DNA from: an uncultured Rhodoluna sp. | Lineage (GTDB): Bacteria; Actinomycetota; Actinomycetes; Actinomycetales; Microbacteriaceae | NCBI GenBank assembly: GCA_937898095.1 | Contig: CALDKR010000186.1 | Span: 1 to 13,938, forward strand | Direction of reading: 5' to 3' | DNA length: 13,938 nt | Shown here: one piece after another, positions 1-6,561 of the stretch | Layout of the letters: every line of letters begins with the position of its first letter | How positions within the stretch are numbered: position 1 is the first letter of the stretch | Program-made: the position numbers and the translations under genes | The notes under the pieces: generated by a model | Seen by the model: only the letters and a program-made list of their open reading frames with translations | What the model was told of the DNA's origin: nothing | Databases searched by the model: none

Positions 1-950
1 TGAGGGTCTGGTGCGGTCTCAAGGTGGCCGGTCGCGGCCTTATAAAGAAGTGTGCTCAACGGGCTGGTTAGGCGACGCAAAACCACCTGGGTCTCTGGGT
101 CACCAAAGCGAGCGTTGAATTCAATAACTCGCATTCCGCGCTCGGTAACAATGAGTCCGCAGTAGAGAAGACCGATGAACGGAGCCCCCAGGCGGTCGAG
201 CTCTTGGATGGTTGGCAGTGCTACATCTCGAGCAACCTCGTCGATGAAGCCGGCTGGCAGCCAAGGTAGCGGACTATAGGCACCCATGCCGCCCGTGTTT
301 GGGCCAGCATCATTGTCGTGTGCGCGTTTGAAATCTTGCGCCGGGGTTAGTGGCAAAACATTTTTGCCGTCGCTCAAAAAGAACAGGCTGACTTCTTGGC
401 CGTCAAGAAACTCTTCAACCAAGATTCCCATGTCGATGAATTTCGCTGCGTGTTCAAGTGCTGCAGCGCGGTCTTCGGTGACGATAACTCCCTTGCCGGC
501 GGCAAGCCCATCGGCTTTGATCACGTATGGTGCACCGAAGTCATCCATGGCGTCTTCGACCTCAGCAAGAGTGCTGCACTCGCGGGCCATGCCGGTTGGC
601 ACACCGGCCGCAGCCATGACCTCTTTGGCGAAAGATTTTGAACCCTCAAGTGCGGCTGCTTTTTGGCTCGGGCCAAAAACTGCGATTCCCTGATCGCGAA
701 GTGCGTCACTAACGCCGGCGACCAGAGGTGCCTCTGGCCCAATAATCGCAAGTTCAATTGCGTGCTGAAGTGCATATTCAGCAACCGCTAGTGGGTCGTT
801 TGGGTTGAGGTCTGACTCGCAGTGAACTTCGAGCGAGATTCCGGCGTTGCCAGGTGCAACTTTGATATCGGCCGCTGGGGTGCCAGTGCGAATTAGTGCC
901 TTAACAATTGCGTGCTCGCGTGCGCCGCCGCCCAAAATCAGAATCTTCAC
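1..950 (-). CDS. purD: Phosphoribosylamine--glycine ligase (GAR synthetase), C-terminus cut by window edge
   Basis: PurD joins glycine to 5-phosphoribosylamine using ATP, the second step of de novo purine synthesis, in the cytosol. I translated the frame from a GTG at 948-950; it is open to base 1 and gives about 316 residues. Family members are about 420-430 residues, so roughly the last quarter lies outside the window. Visible signatures are the N-terminal GGGAREHA (residues 7-14), GPEAPLV (71-77), EGSKSFAK (102-109), the ATP-grasp motif VIKADGLAAGKGV (143-155), GGMGAYSP, and EFNARFGDPETQ near residues 276-287, which carries metal/ATP ligands. No Shine-Dalgarno sequence precedes the GTG; instead TAAACT lies six bases upstream, suggesting a leaderless transcript. 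The toxin gene ends only nine bases upstream on the same strand. The next purine genes, purF and purM, lie on the other strand beyond the toxin-antitoxin pair. Identity is certain; the start is likely. Confidence 0.96.
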   Translation of the reverse strand, partial: MKILILGGGAREHAIVKALIRTGTPAADIKVAPGNAGISLEVHCESDLNPNDPLAVAEYALQHAIELAIIGPEAPLVAGVSDALRDQGIAVFGPSQKAAALEGSKSFAKEVMAAAGVPTGMARECSTLAEVEDAMDDFGAPYVIKADGLAAGKGVIVTEDRAAALEHAAKFIDMGILVEEFLDGQEVSLFFLSDGKNVLPLTPAQDFKRAHDNDAGPNTGGMGAYSPLPWLPAGFIDEVARDVALPTIQELDRLGAPFIGLLYCGLIVTERGMRVIEFNARFGDPETQVVLRRLTSPLSTLLYKAATGHLETAPDP

Positions 951-956
951 GTGCCA

Positions 957-962
957 AGTTTA
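957..962 (-). promoter_or_regulatory. Candidate -10 element of purD (TAAACT)
   Basis: On the minus strand TAAACT is followed by a six-base spacer (TGGCAC) and then the purD GTG. This fits the TANNNT -10 consensus with transcription beginning at or next to the start codon. The first three bases are also the TAA stop codon of the toxin gene. No clear -35 box was found. The same geometry recurs elsewhere in the window, which raises confidence. Confidence 0.5.
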
Positions 963-1274
963 GCTTTCACCGGGGTTGTCGATTCTTGACGCGGCGATTC
1001 TATAAACCTCACCATCGCGCCGGGCTCCGATGGTTGAAATCCAAACAACGTCGGTTTGTGGGTCATATTGAAAAATGATCCGAATGGATCGCTTGCCGAC
1101 AACCAGCTTTCGCCATCCGCTTAAATTGCCGGAAAGTGATTCACCGCGCTTTTCGGGACTAGTTTTGAGTTTCTCAAGAGCCTTATTTATTGGCTCTCGC
1201 TGAGATTGGTCAAGGTTCGCAAAGTCATCGCGAGCCTGCTGCAAAAGTTTAATTTCTGGCATCCTATTTGCCAT
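960..1274 (-). CDS. RelE/ParE-family toxin of a type II toxin-antitoxin pair
   Basis: This 104-residue protein has the RelE/ParE fold signature: an N-terminal strand and two helices (MPEIKLLQQARDDFANL, then a helix near 22-40), GWRKLVVGKRSIRIIFQYD (residues 53-71), and a C-terminal strand with IGARRDGEVYRIA (82-94). Basic residues at 55, 56, 61, 62, 65, 85 and 86 and a tyrosine at 91 sit where RelE-type mRNA interferases carry their catalytic groups. It probably cleaves mRNA on the ribosome when its antitoxin is degraded; a ParE-like gyrase inhibitor is less likely. The start overlaps the end of the antitoxin gene by 11 bases, so the two are translationally coupled. A second in-frame ATG at 1262, giving MPEIKLL, is an equally plausible start. 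The TAA stop is shared with the candidate purD -10 element. Confidence 0.85.
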   Translation of the reverse strand: MANRMPEIKLLQQARDDFANLDQSQREPINKALEKLKTSPEKRGESLSGNLSGWRKLVVGKRSIRIIFQYDPQTDVVWISTIGARRDGEVYRIAASRIDNPGES

Positions 1275-1542
1275 CGCTTAGGCCAAACTCGGCGCGAAGT
1301 TCATCAAGCGATACGCCATTTTCGCGCGAATTGTGCATGCGCTCTTCGGCAATTCTCAAGACTTCTTGTTCATACAAAAAATCTTCGATTTGTTCTAGAA
1401 GGCGTATGTCGATAATCGCTGCAACTGGCTTGTTGTGATTCAGCACAATTTGCGTAATGCCTGCGGCTGCCTTGGCAATTGTTGCCGATGTGTTTTTGCT
1501 TACATCTGAAACCGAAATGAGATTTGACATGTCGATTTTCAT
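1264..1542 (-). CDS. Phd/YefM-family antitoxin
   Basis: The 92-residue protein reads as a Phd/YefM antitoxin. The N-terminal part, residues 6-50 (SNLISVSDVSKNTSATIAKA, then IVLNHNKPVAAIID), is the DNA-binding Phd fold with the typical 'N-x-x-x-P-V-A-x-I' strand. The C-terminal half (51-92) is helical, rich in Glu and Arg, and would wrap the toxin. It precedes the toxin and overlaps it by 11 bases, the usual antitoxin-first order. A strong Shine-Dalgarno sequence (AAAGGAGG at about 1549-1556) supports the ATG at 1542 over the internal ATG four codons later. Proteins of this family usually repress their own operon, and the very AT-rich region upstream holds a 9-base direct repeat that could be the operator. 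Identity is well supported by both sequence and context. Confidence 0.87.
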   Translation of the reverse strand: MKIDMSNLISVSDVSKNTSATIAKAAAGITQIVLNHNKPVAAIIDIRLLEQIEDFLYEQEVLRIAEERMHNSRENGVSLDELRAEFGLSDGK

Positions 1543-1556
1543 CCTTTCCCTCCTTT

Positions 1557-1587
1557 CTAAAAATAGGTAAATAAATAACTAAAAATA
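1557..1587. repeat. Direct repeat CTAAAAATA x2 in AT-rich antitoxin promoter region
   Basis: CTAAAAATA occurs at 1557-1565 and 1579-1587, 22 bases start to start, about two helical turns. It lies between the antitoxin Shine-Dalgarno sequence and the divergent SCP-like gene. About one base in five is G or C across 1557-1613, against more than half in the flanking genes. The placement suits an antitoxin operator or the operon promoter, but low-complexity sequence makes chance repeats common. Confidence 0.35.
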
Positions 1588-1613
1588 AGACTAATTAAAA
1601 ATCTTGGGATAAC

Positions 1614-1619
1614 TAGGCT
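1614..1619 (+). promoter_or_regulatory. Candidate -10 element of the SCP-like gene (TAGGCT)
   Basis: TAGGCT is followed by six bases (GTTTTT) and then the GTG start at 1626. No Shine-Dalgarno sequence is present. This matches the TANNNT-plus-six-bases pattern expected of a leaderless actinobacterial gene. No convincing -35 box is seen. Confidence 0.5.
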
Positions 1620-1625
1620 GTTTTT

Positions 1626-1973
1626 GTGGCAAGACGCAAAACCAAACCCGAAGACGGCAAAGACGCGTTGATCAAATTTCAAGAAGGTGATCACGCTGCG
1701 CAGGCAACCGCAGTGCGATTTCTGCTTGAAGAGCTGGCCGAGCAAGCCCCGGGCAACTCGGTTGAAGTTCGCGTTCCGCCCTTTGGTGCAACCCAGTGCA
1801 TTGAAGGCCCGAGGCACACTCGAGGCACTCCGCCAAACGTGGTTGAGATGTCACCTGAAACCTGGATTCGCTTGGCCACCGGCCGAATCGATTGGGGCGA
1901 GGCCTTAGATCAGCACCTGGTTTCAGCCTCAGGAACAAGAGCAGATCTATCTGAAGTTTTACCGCTTATTTAG
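1626..1973 (+). CDS. SCP-like 'sterol carrier family protein' linked to purF
   Basis: This 115-residue protein belongs to the small bacterial SCP-ortholog family commonly annotated as 'sterol carrier family protein' in Actinobacteria. The visible core is VEVRVPPFGATQCIEGPRHTRGTPPNVVEMSPETWIRLATGR (about residues 47-88), with the conserved PPFGA, a GTPPNVVE strand and a W-I-R-L-A-x-G helix, then a short C-terminal tail. There is no signal peptide or membrane segment. The molecular function is unknown; binding of sterols is not implied for bacteria. Its place directly before purF is a conserved actinobacterial arrangement (from memory, Rv0807 before purF in Mycobacterium tuberculosis), which suggests a role tied to purine metabolism or merely stable synteny. 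It begins with GTG preceded at six bases by TAGGCT and no ribosome binding site. Confidence 0.8.
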   Translation: MARRKTKPEDGKDALIKFQEGDHAAQATAVRFLLEELAEQAPGNSVEVRVPPFGATQCIEGPRHTRGTPPNVVEMSPETWIRLATGRIDWGEALDQHLVSASGTRADLSEVLPLI

Positions 1974-2024
1974 CGCGAACAATTGCCGGAAAGCTATCGG
2001 TCATTTTTAAGGTTCAATAGACAC

Positions 2025-2324
2025 ATGGCTGAGAACAACCGAGAGACCGACCGCCCCATTTTGACCACCGAGCAGGTTTCAATCAGGCGCTCGCCGAAAT
2101 ATCTAACCTTCTTGATTGCTGGCGGGGTTATCGGAATCATCATCGCTCTGCTTATTAGCCTGGGGATTCCTGAGGAGCAGCGCACAGCACGACCAATCAT
2201 CACTTATCTAGTCGCCTACATTGGCGCAGCCGGGGCAGCAGTCGGCATCACACTTGCCATGATTCTCGACCGCATTTTTGCAGCTCGGGCAAAGCAGGTC
2301 GATGCCACTAAACTTGTGGAGTAA
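2025..2324 (+). CDS. Small two-helix membrane protein, unknown function
   Basis: I do not recognise a named family. The 99-residue protein has a polar N-terminus (1-26), a hydrophobic helix at about 27-48, a short polar loop (PEEQRTARP) and a second helix at about 58-81 with small residues (GAAGAAVG) that could pack against a partner. A basic C-terminal tail (AARAKQ) follows. By the positive-inside rule both ends are probably cytoplasmic. The ATG at 2025 is preferred over an in-frame start at 1983, because the extra N-terminal residues (PESYRSFLRFNRH) look like read-through of the spacer. A weak -10-like TTCAAT lies six bases before the ATG, and a weak AAGG twelve bases before. It sits 33 bases before purF on the same strand and may be co-transcribed with it. 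Confidence 0.75.
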   Translation: MAENNRETDRPILTTEQVSIRRSPKYLTFLIAGGVIGIIIALLISLGIPEEQRTARPIITYLVAYIGAAGAAVGITLAMILDRIFAARAKQVDATKLVE

Positions 2325-2357
2325 AGCCCACCATCCACCCACAAAAAGGGGACGAAT

Positions 2358-3920
2358 TTGCTTCGTGGCGACGGACTTCTAAATCACGACCTTGCGGTTA
2401 GTGATGAAGACGAAAAAGCACCCAAAGATCAGTGCGGTGTTTTCGGCGTTTGGGCACCCGGCGAAGAAGTAGCCAAGCTGGCATTCTTTGGCCTCTATTC
2501 ACTTCAGCACCGCGGCCAAGAGTCGGCCGGAATAGCGACTTCTAACGGCAAGAAAATCCTGGTCTATAAAGACATGGGCCTTGTCTCGCAGGTTTTCTCT
2601 GAATCAGCACTCGAGAGCCTGGTCGGTCACATTGCTGTGGGTCACAACCGATATTCGACAACCGGTGCATCGCATTGGCGAAACGCACAGCCAACTCTTG
2701 GTCGCACCAGCGCCGGCACTGTTGCCCTGGCTCACAACGGCAATCTGACTAACACCGCCGACCTTCTCGACCTTTTGGCTCAGCGCTACCCTGACCAAAC
2801 GTCAAACGAAATCACCGGCGGCAACACCACTGATACTGCGGTTCTAACTGCCCTAATGGCTGGCGACCTTGACCACACTCTTGAGGCAACCGCCCTAGAG
2901 TTGCTGCCAAAAGTCAAGGGTGCATTCTGTCTCGTTTTCATGGATGAAACCACCCTCTATGCGGCCCGCGACCCACAGGGCGTGCGCCCGTTGGTGCTCG
3001 GTCGCCTCGAGCGCGGCTGGGTGGTTGCCTCTGAGACCGCGGCCCTAGACATTGTCGGCGCAAGCTTCGTTCGTGAAATCGAACCTGGCGAGCTAATCGC
3101 GATTGACGAAAATGGATTGCGTTCAACTCGCTTTGCTGAGACCAAGCGTGCCGGCTGTGTTTTTGAATACGTCTATCTAGCTCGCCCAGATACCAGCATT
3201 AACGGCAAGGTGGTCTATGACGCTCGAGTTGAAATGGGTCGCACGCTAGCTCGTGAATATCCGGTTGAGGCCGACCTCGTTATTCCGACCCCAGAATCTG
3301 GCACCCCAGCTGCAATTGGTTATTCGCAAGAATCGGGCATCCCGTTTGGTCACGGTCTAGTGAAAAACGCTTATGTCGGCCGAACCTTTATTCAGCCTTC
3401 TCAAACAATTCGTCAGCGCGGAATTCGACTCAAGCTCAACCCGCTCAAAGAGGTTATTCGCGGCAAGCGCATTGTTGTTATCGACGACTCGATTGTTCGC
3501 GGCAACACCCAACGTGCGCTCGTGCAAATGCTTCGCGAAGCCGGTGCTGCCGAAATTCACGTGCGAATTTCTTCGCCACCTATTACTTGGCCATGTTTCT
3601 ATGGCATCGACTTTGCAACCCGCGCCGAGTTGATTGCGACCGGCCTCGGCGTCGATGACGTGCGAGCTTCAATTGGCGCTGACTCGCTCGGCTATTTGAC
3701 CAAAGACGGAATGATTGCTTCGACCGGCCAGCCCGAGCGCGAGCTTTGCACCGCTTGTTTCACCGGCAACTATCCAATTGAATTGCCAACCGCTGAGCGC
3801 TTGGGCAAAAACCTGCTTGAGCGTGGCTCGGCCGGTGCCGACCCAGCGGCCTGCAACCCAGGCCCCGACAGCGAGACCGACGCGCTAATTCGCGCCCAGC
3901 AGGAGACCCTGAATGACTAA
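2358..3920 (+). CDS. purF: Amidophosphoribosyltransferase (glutamine PRPP amidotransferase)
   Basis: PurF catalyses the committed step of purine synthesis: glutamine plus PRPP gives 5-phosphoribosylamine. The 520-residue protein has an N-terminal Ntn glutaminase domain (about 26-270) and a C-terminal phosphoribosyltransferase domain. The catalytic nucleophile is Cys26 in DQCGVFGVW, so a 25-residue propeptide would be removed. The PRPP loop is VVIDDSIVRGNT (373-384). Cys267, Cys413, Cys464 and Cys467 match the four ligands of the [4Fe-4S] cluster in the Bacillus-type enzyme, so this is an oxygen-sensitive iron-sulfur form. The start is TTG at 2358, supported by AAGGGGA six bases upstream and by the actinobacterial N-terminal pattern RGDGxLNHDL. 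It overlaps purM by eight bases (ATGACTAA), implying translational coupling and supply of consecutive pathway enzymes. Confidence 0.97.
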   Translation: MLRGDGLLNHDLAVSDEDEKAPKDQCGVFGVWAPGEEVAKLAFFGLYSLQHRGQESAGIATSNGKKILVYKDMGLVSQVFSESALESLVGHIAVGHNRYSTTGASHWRNAQPTLGRTSAGTVALAHNGNLTNTADLLDLLAQRYPDQTSNEITGGNTTDTAVLTALMAGDLDHTLEATALELLPKVKGAFCLVFMDETTLYAARDPQGVRPLVLGRLERGWVVASETAALDIVGASFVREIEPGELIAIDENGLRSTRFAETKRAGCVFEYVYLARPDTSINGKVVYDARVEMGRTLAREYPVEADLVIPTPESGTPAAIGYSQESGIPFGHGLVKNAYVGRTFIQPSQTIRQRGIRLKLNPLKEVIRGKRIVVIDDSIVRGNTQRALVQMLREAGAAEIHVRISSPPITWPCFYGIDFATRAELIATGLGVDDVRASIGADSLGYLTKDGMIASTGQPERELCTACFTGNYPIELPTAERLGKNLLERGSAGADPAACNPGPDSETDALIRAQQETLND

Positions 3921-5010
3921 CGCCTATGCGGCCAGCGGTGTTGACACCGAAGCCGGCGACCTCGCCGTTGAGCTAATGAAGCGCGCTGTTGGCGCAACTC
4001 ACAACGACCTTGTGGTCGGTGGCCTTGGCGGTTTTGCCGGCATGATGGACGTCTCATTTTTGAAGCAGTATGACCGCCCGCTGCTGGCAACCTCGACTGA
4101 CGGCGTGGGCACCAAAGTTGCAATTGCTCAGGCGATCGACAAGCACGACACCATCGGCCAAGACCTCGTCGGCATGGTCGTCGACGACATCGTCGTGGTC
4201 GGCGCCAAATCACTTTTCATGACTGACTACATCGCCTGCGGCAAGGTTGTTCCACATCGCATTGCCGACATCGTTCGCGGCATTGCCGAGGCTTGTGCCT
4301 CGGTTGACGTTGCCCTAGTCGGCGGCGAGACCGCCGAGCACCCAGGTCTTTTGGGTGCTGACGACTATGACGTTGCAGGCGCCGCAACCGGTGTTGTCGA
4401 AGCCAGCAAATTGCTCACCGCAGACCGAGTTCAGGTCGGCGATGTCGTGCTCGGCCTCGAGGCATCTGGTTTTCACAGCAACGGATACTCGCTAGTTCGC
4501 AAGATCGTTGCCGACCGCAAACTTGACTACAAGCAGACTGTTGCCGAGTTTGGTTCAGTCTCTTTGGGCGAGGCTCTGCTGACCCCGACCCGCCTGTATA
4601 CCGGTGTGTTAAATGGCCTGCTTGAGAGCCCACTCGGTTCATCGGTGCGCGCTATGTCGCATATCACCGGTGGCGGAATCGCCGCCAACCTGGCTCGCGT
4701 TTTGCCAACTAACGTGGCGCTAGATGTTGACCGGTCAAGCTGGGCACCGCTCGATTGCTTCAAGATTTTGGCTGAGTGGGGTGGCTATCAACTCAGCGAC
4801 CTCGAGGGCACCTGGAACCTAGGCCTAGGTTTTGCAATTGTTGTCGAGGCTTCGGCTGCAGCCGAGATTGCCCACCAGCTTCAGGCTGCCTCAATTCACA
4901 CCTGGAAGCTAGGTGAGATCGCACCAAAGCCGACCGACCTCAGCGGTTATGTTCAAGGTGCCAAGGGCGTTGATGGTGGCGCAGTGCGCCTAGTCGGCAA
5001 CTTCAAATAG
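3913..5010 (+). CDS. purM: Phosphoribosylformylglycinamidine cyclo-ligase (AIR synthetase)
   Basis: PurM closes the imidazole ring: FGAM plus ATP gives AIR, the fifth step of IMP synthesis. The 365-residue protein is slightly longer than the usual ~345. Visible motifs are GGFAGMMDVSF (39-49), STDGVGTK (61-68) for ATP binding, the metal-binding loop DLVGMVVDDIVVVGAKSLF (about 84-102), GGETAEHPG (137-145), GLEASGFHSNGYSL (181-194) and MSHITGGG near 252-259. These mark the PurM/ThiL/HypE ATP-binding fold. The ATG overlaps the last codons of purF by eight bases, with AGGAG eight bases upstream, so purF-purM form a coupled operon. No terminator hairpin is visible after the stop; the next gene's candidate -10 element lies about 29 bases further on. 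Confidence 0.97.
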   Translation: MTNAYAASGVDTEAGDLAVELMKRAVGATHNDLVVGGLGGFAGMMDVSFLKQYDRPLLATSTDGVGTKVAIAQAIDKHDTIGQDLVGMVVDDIVVVGAKSLFMTDYIACGKVVPHRIADIVRGIAEACASVDVALVGGETAEHPGLLGADDYDVAGAATGVVEASKLLTADRVQVGDVVLGLEASGFHSNGYSLVRKIVADRKLDYKQTVAEFGSVSLGEALLTPTRLYTGVLNGLLESPLGSSVRAMSHITGGGIAANLARVLPTNVALDVDRSSWAPLDCFKILAEWGGYQLSDLEGTWNLGLGFAIVVEASAAAEIAHQLQAASIHTWKLGEIAPKPTDLSGYVQGAKGVDGGAVRLVGNFK

Positions 5011-5033
5011 AGCACTGCCAATTAACGCCCGCC

Positions 5034-5046
5034 TGAGGTAACTTAG
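5034..5046 (+). repeat. 13-base direct repeat, copy 1, containing a -10-like TAACTT
   Basis: TGAGGTAACTTAG here is identical to 6544-6556. TAACTT (5039-5044) fits TANNNT, so transcription of the exporter could start near 5051, leaving a leader of about 30 bases before its ATG. The two copies bracket the exporter gene. They also share TAACG shortly upstream, at 5023-5027 here and 6539-6543 at the other copy. Confidence 0.6.
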
Positions 5047-5082
5047 GTGGGTTGCCCGTCGGCTTATCAGGATTCAAACCAC

Positions 5083-6537
5083 ATGACTAAAACCAACAAA
5101 CTCGCGCCCGAGAGCGTTTTGATTATCTCAATCTTGCTTATCAGCGCGTTCGTCTGCTTCTTGAACGAAACCCTGCTGGGCGTGGCTTTGCCGGCGATCA
5201 TGCAAGACCTGAACATCACCGCATCGGTTGGGCAGTGGCTAAACACCGCATACATGTTGACCATGGCAATTGTGATTCCGGTCACCGGCTATCTGCAGCA
5301 GCGATTCTCAACTCGTGCACTTTATATCGCCGCGATGTCAGCTTTCGTGCTCGGCACACTTTTGGGCGCACTCTCACCAAACTTCGAAATGCTGCTGCTC
5401 GGCCGAATCGTTCAGGCCAGCGGCGCTGCGGTGATGTTTCCACTTTTGATGACCACAATCATGGATCTAGTGCCCGAAGAATCTCGCGGCAAGATCATGG
5501 GAAACATCGGCATCGTGATGTCGGTTGCCCCGGCACTTGGCCCAGCGGTTTCGGGTGTGATTTTGAACTCATTTGATTGGCGCTGGCTGTTTTGGTTCGT
5601 TCTTCCGATCGGAGTTATCACCTCGACCATTGGCGCACTTCGCCTGCGTGCCTCGCACACTCCAAACAAGGCCTCAATCGACCTGCTCTCAGTGCTGCTC
5701 TCAGTGGTTGCTTTCGGTGGTCTGGTTTATGGCCTCAGCTCGTTCGGCGAGGCTGCTCGGGGCGAGGTTGCAGTTTCACCTTGGGTTCCGGTTGCTGTCG
5801 GCGCAGTGGTTATGGCGCTGTTTGTGCTGCGCCAAATCGCACTCGCCAAGCAAGATCGTGCCTTGCTGAACCTAGGCACTTTCAAGGCCGGCAACTTCAG
5901 AGTTGGAATCGCGCTGATGCTTACCTCGATGCTCGTGATGTTCGGTTTCATGATTTTGTTGCCGATCTACATTCAAGACGGCCTTGGCCTCACCGCAATG
6001 CAAACCGGTTTCATCTTGCTGCCGGGCGGTTTGGCAATGGGCTTGCTAAGCCCAATCACGGGCGCTATGTATGACAAATTCGGCGCCCGCAAATTGCTGA
6101 TTCCAGTGGCATTTGTGGTGGCTGGTCTGCTTTGGTACATGACGACGTTCAACGAATCGACAAACTTCTGGCAGCTGGTGTTTGCATATCTGTTGTTTAT
6201 GGTTGCAATCGGATTCTTTTTCACGCCGGTCTTCTCGATGACCATGGGTGCCGTGGCACCTCAGCTTTATTCACACGCGAGCGCGACCGTTGGTTCGCTG
6301 CAGCAGGTTGGCGGCGCAGCCGGAACCGCGATTTTCATCACTGCGTTCACAGTCTCAAGTGCGGCAAATGGTGGCGCTAATTCACCAATCGGTGTTGTCG
6401 CAGGCACTCAGCAGGCGTTTATCCTCGGGGCAATTATGTGGCTAGCGACAATCGTGCTGGTTTTCTTGATTCGCGAGAACAAAAAAGACGCCGGTGCGGT
6501 TGAACCAGAGGTCGCCGCAACCGCCGACAGTCAATAA
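5083..6537 (+). CDS. DHA2-type MFS exporter (EmrB/LmrB-like)
   Basis: A 484-residue integral membrane protein of the major facilitator superfamily, probably a proton-driven multidrug exporter with about 14 helices. The first helix carries the DHA2 motif LNETLLGVALPAIMQDLNI (about 27-45), followed by QWLNTAYMLTMAIVIP, the motif A region (GYLQQRFSTRALY), the motif B arginine in GRIVQASGA (R108) and antiporter motif C (ALGPAVSGVI, 151-160). The closest recognisable group is the LmrB/EmrB clade; the substrate cannot be told from sequence. I chose ATG 5083 (MTKTNKLAPE) over GTG 5047, because the upstream GTG lies within two bases of the candidate -10 and the extra residues look like spacer. A weak AGGA lies ten bases upstream. 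The gene separates purM from fprA and is bracketed by a 13-base direct repeat. Confidence 0.9.
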   Translation: MTKTNKLAPESVLIISILLISAFVCFLNETLLGVALPAIMQDLNITASVGQWLNTAYMLTMAIVIPVTGYLQQRFSTRALYIAAMSAFVLGTLLGALSPNFEMLLLGRIVQASGAAVMFPLLMTTIMDLVPEESRGKIMGNIGIVMSVAPALGPAVSGVILNSFDWRWLFWFVLPIGVITSTIGALRLRASHTPNKASIDLLSVLLSVVAFGGLVYGLSSFGEAARGEVAVSPWVPVAVGAVVMALFVLRQIALAKQDRALLNLGTFKAGNFRVGIALMLTSMLVMFGFMILLPIYIQDGLGLTAMQTGFILLPGGLAMGLLSPITGAMYDKFGARKLLIPVAFVVAGLLWYMTTFNESTNFWQLVFAYLLFMVAIGFFFTPVFSMTMGAVAPQLYSHASATVGSLQQVGGAAGTAIFITAFTVSSAANGGANSPIGVVAGTQQAFILGAIMWLATIVLVFLIRENKKDAGAVEPEVAATADSQ

Positions 6538-6543
6538 CTAACG

Positions 6544-6556
6544 TGAGGTAACTTAG
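6544..6556 (+). repeat. 13-base direct repeat, copy 2, with the fprA -10 element TAACTT
   Basis: TGAGGTAACTTAG is identical to 5034-5046. TAACTT (6549-6554) is followed by seven bases (AGACAAG) and the fprA ATG at 6562, a leaderless-promoter geometry. No Shine-Dalgarno sequence is present, which supports reading this as the fprA promoter. Confidence 0.55.
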
Positions 6557-6561
6557 ACAAG

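Noticed and set aside
286..784. Open frames on the plus strand and in another minus frame across purD
   Set aside because: They are shadows of the purD frame, which runs unbroken with all family motifs.
1974..2010. Terminator after the SCP-like gene
   Set aside because: Only a four-pair stem with a long loop precedes the TTTTT; too weak to call.
1983..2024. Upstream start for the small membrane protein
   Set aside because: The extra residues have no support and the ATG at 2025 begins a typical polar N-terminus.
2938..4763. Antisense open frames across purF and purM rich in Arg
   Set aside because: Typical out-of-frame translations of G+C-biased coding DNA, with no start signals or family resemblance.
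5047..5082. GTG start 12 codons upstream for the MFS exporter
   Set aside because: It lies two bases after a -10-like TAACTT, and the added residues do not resemble the family N-terminus.
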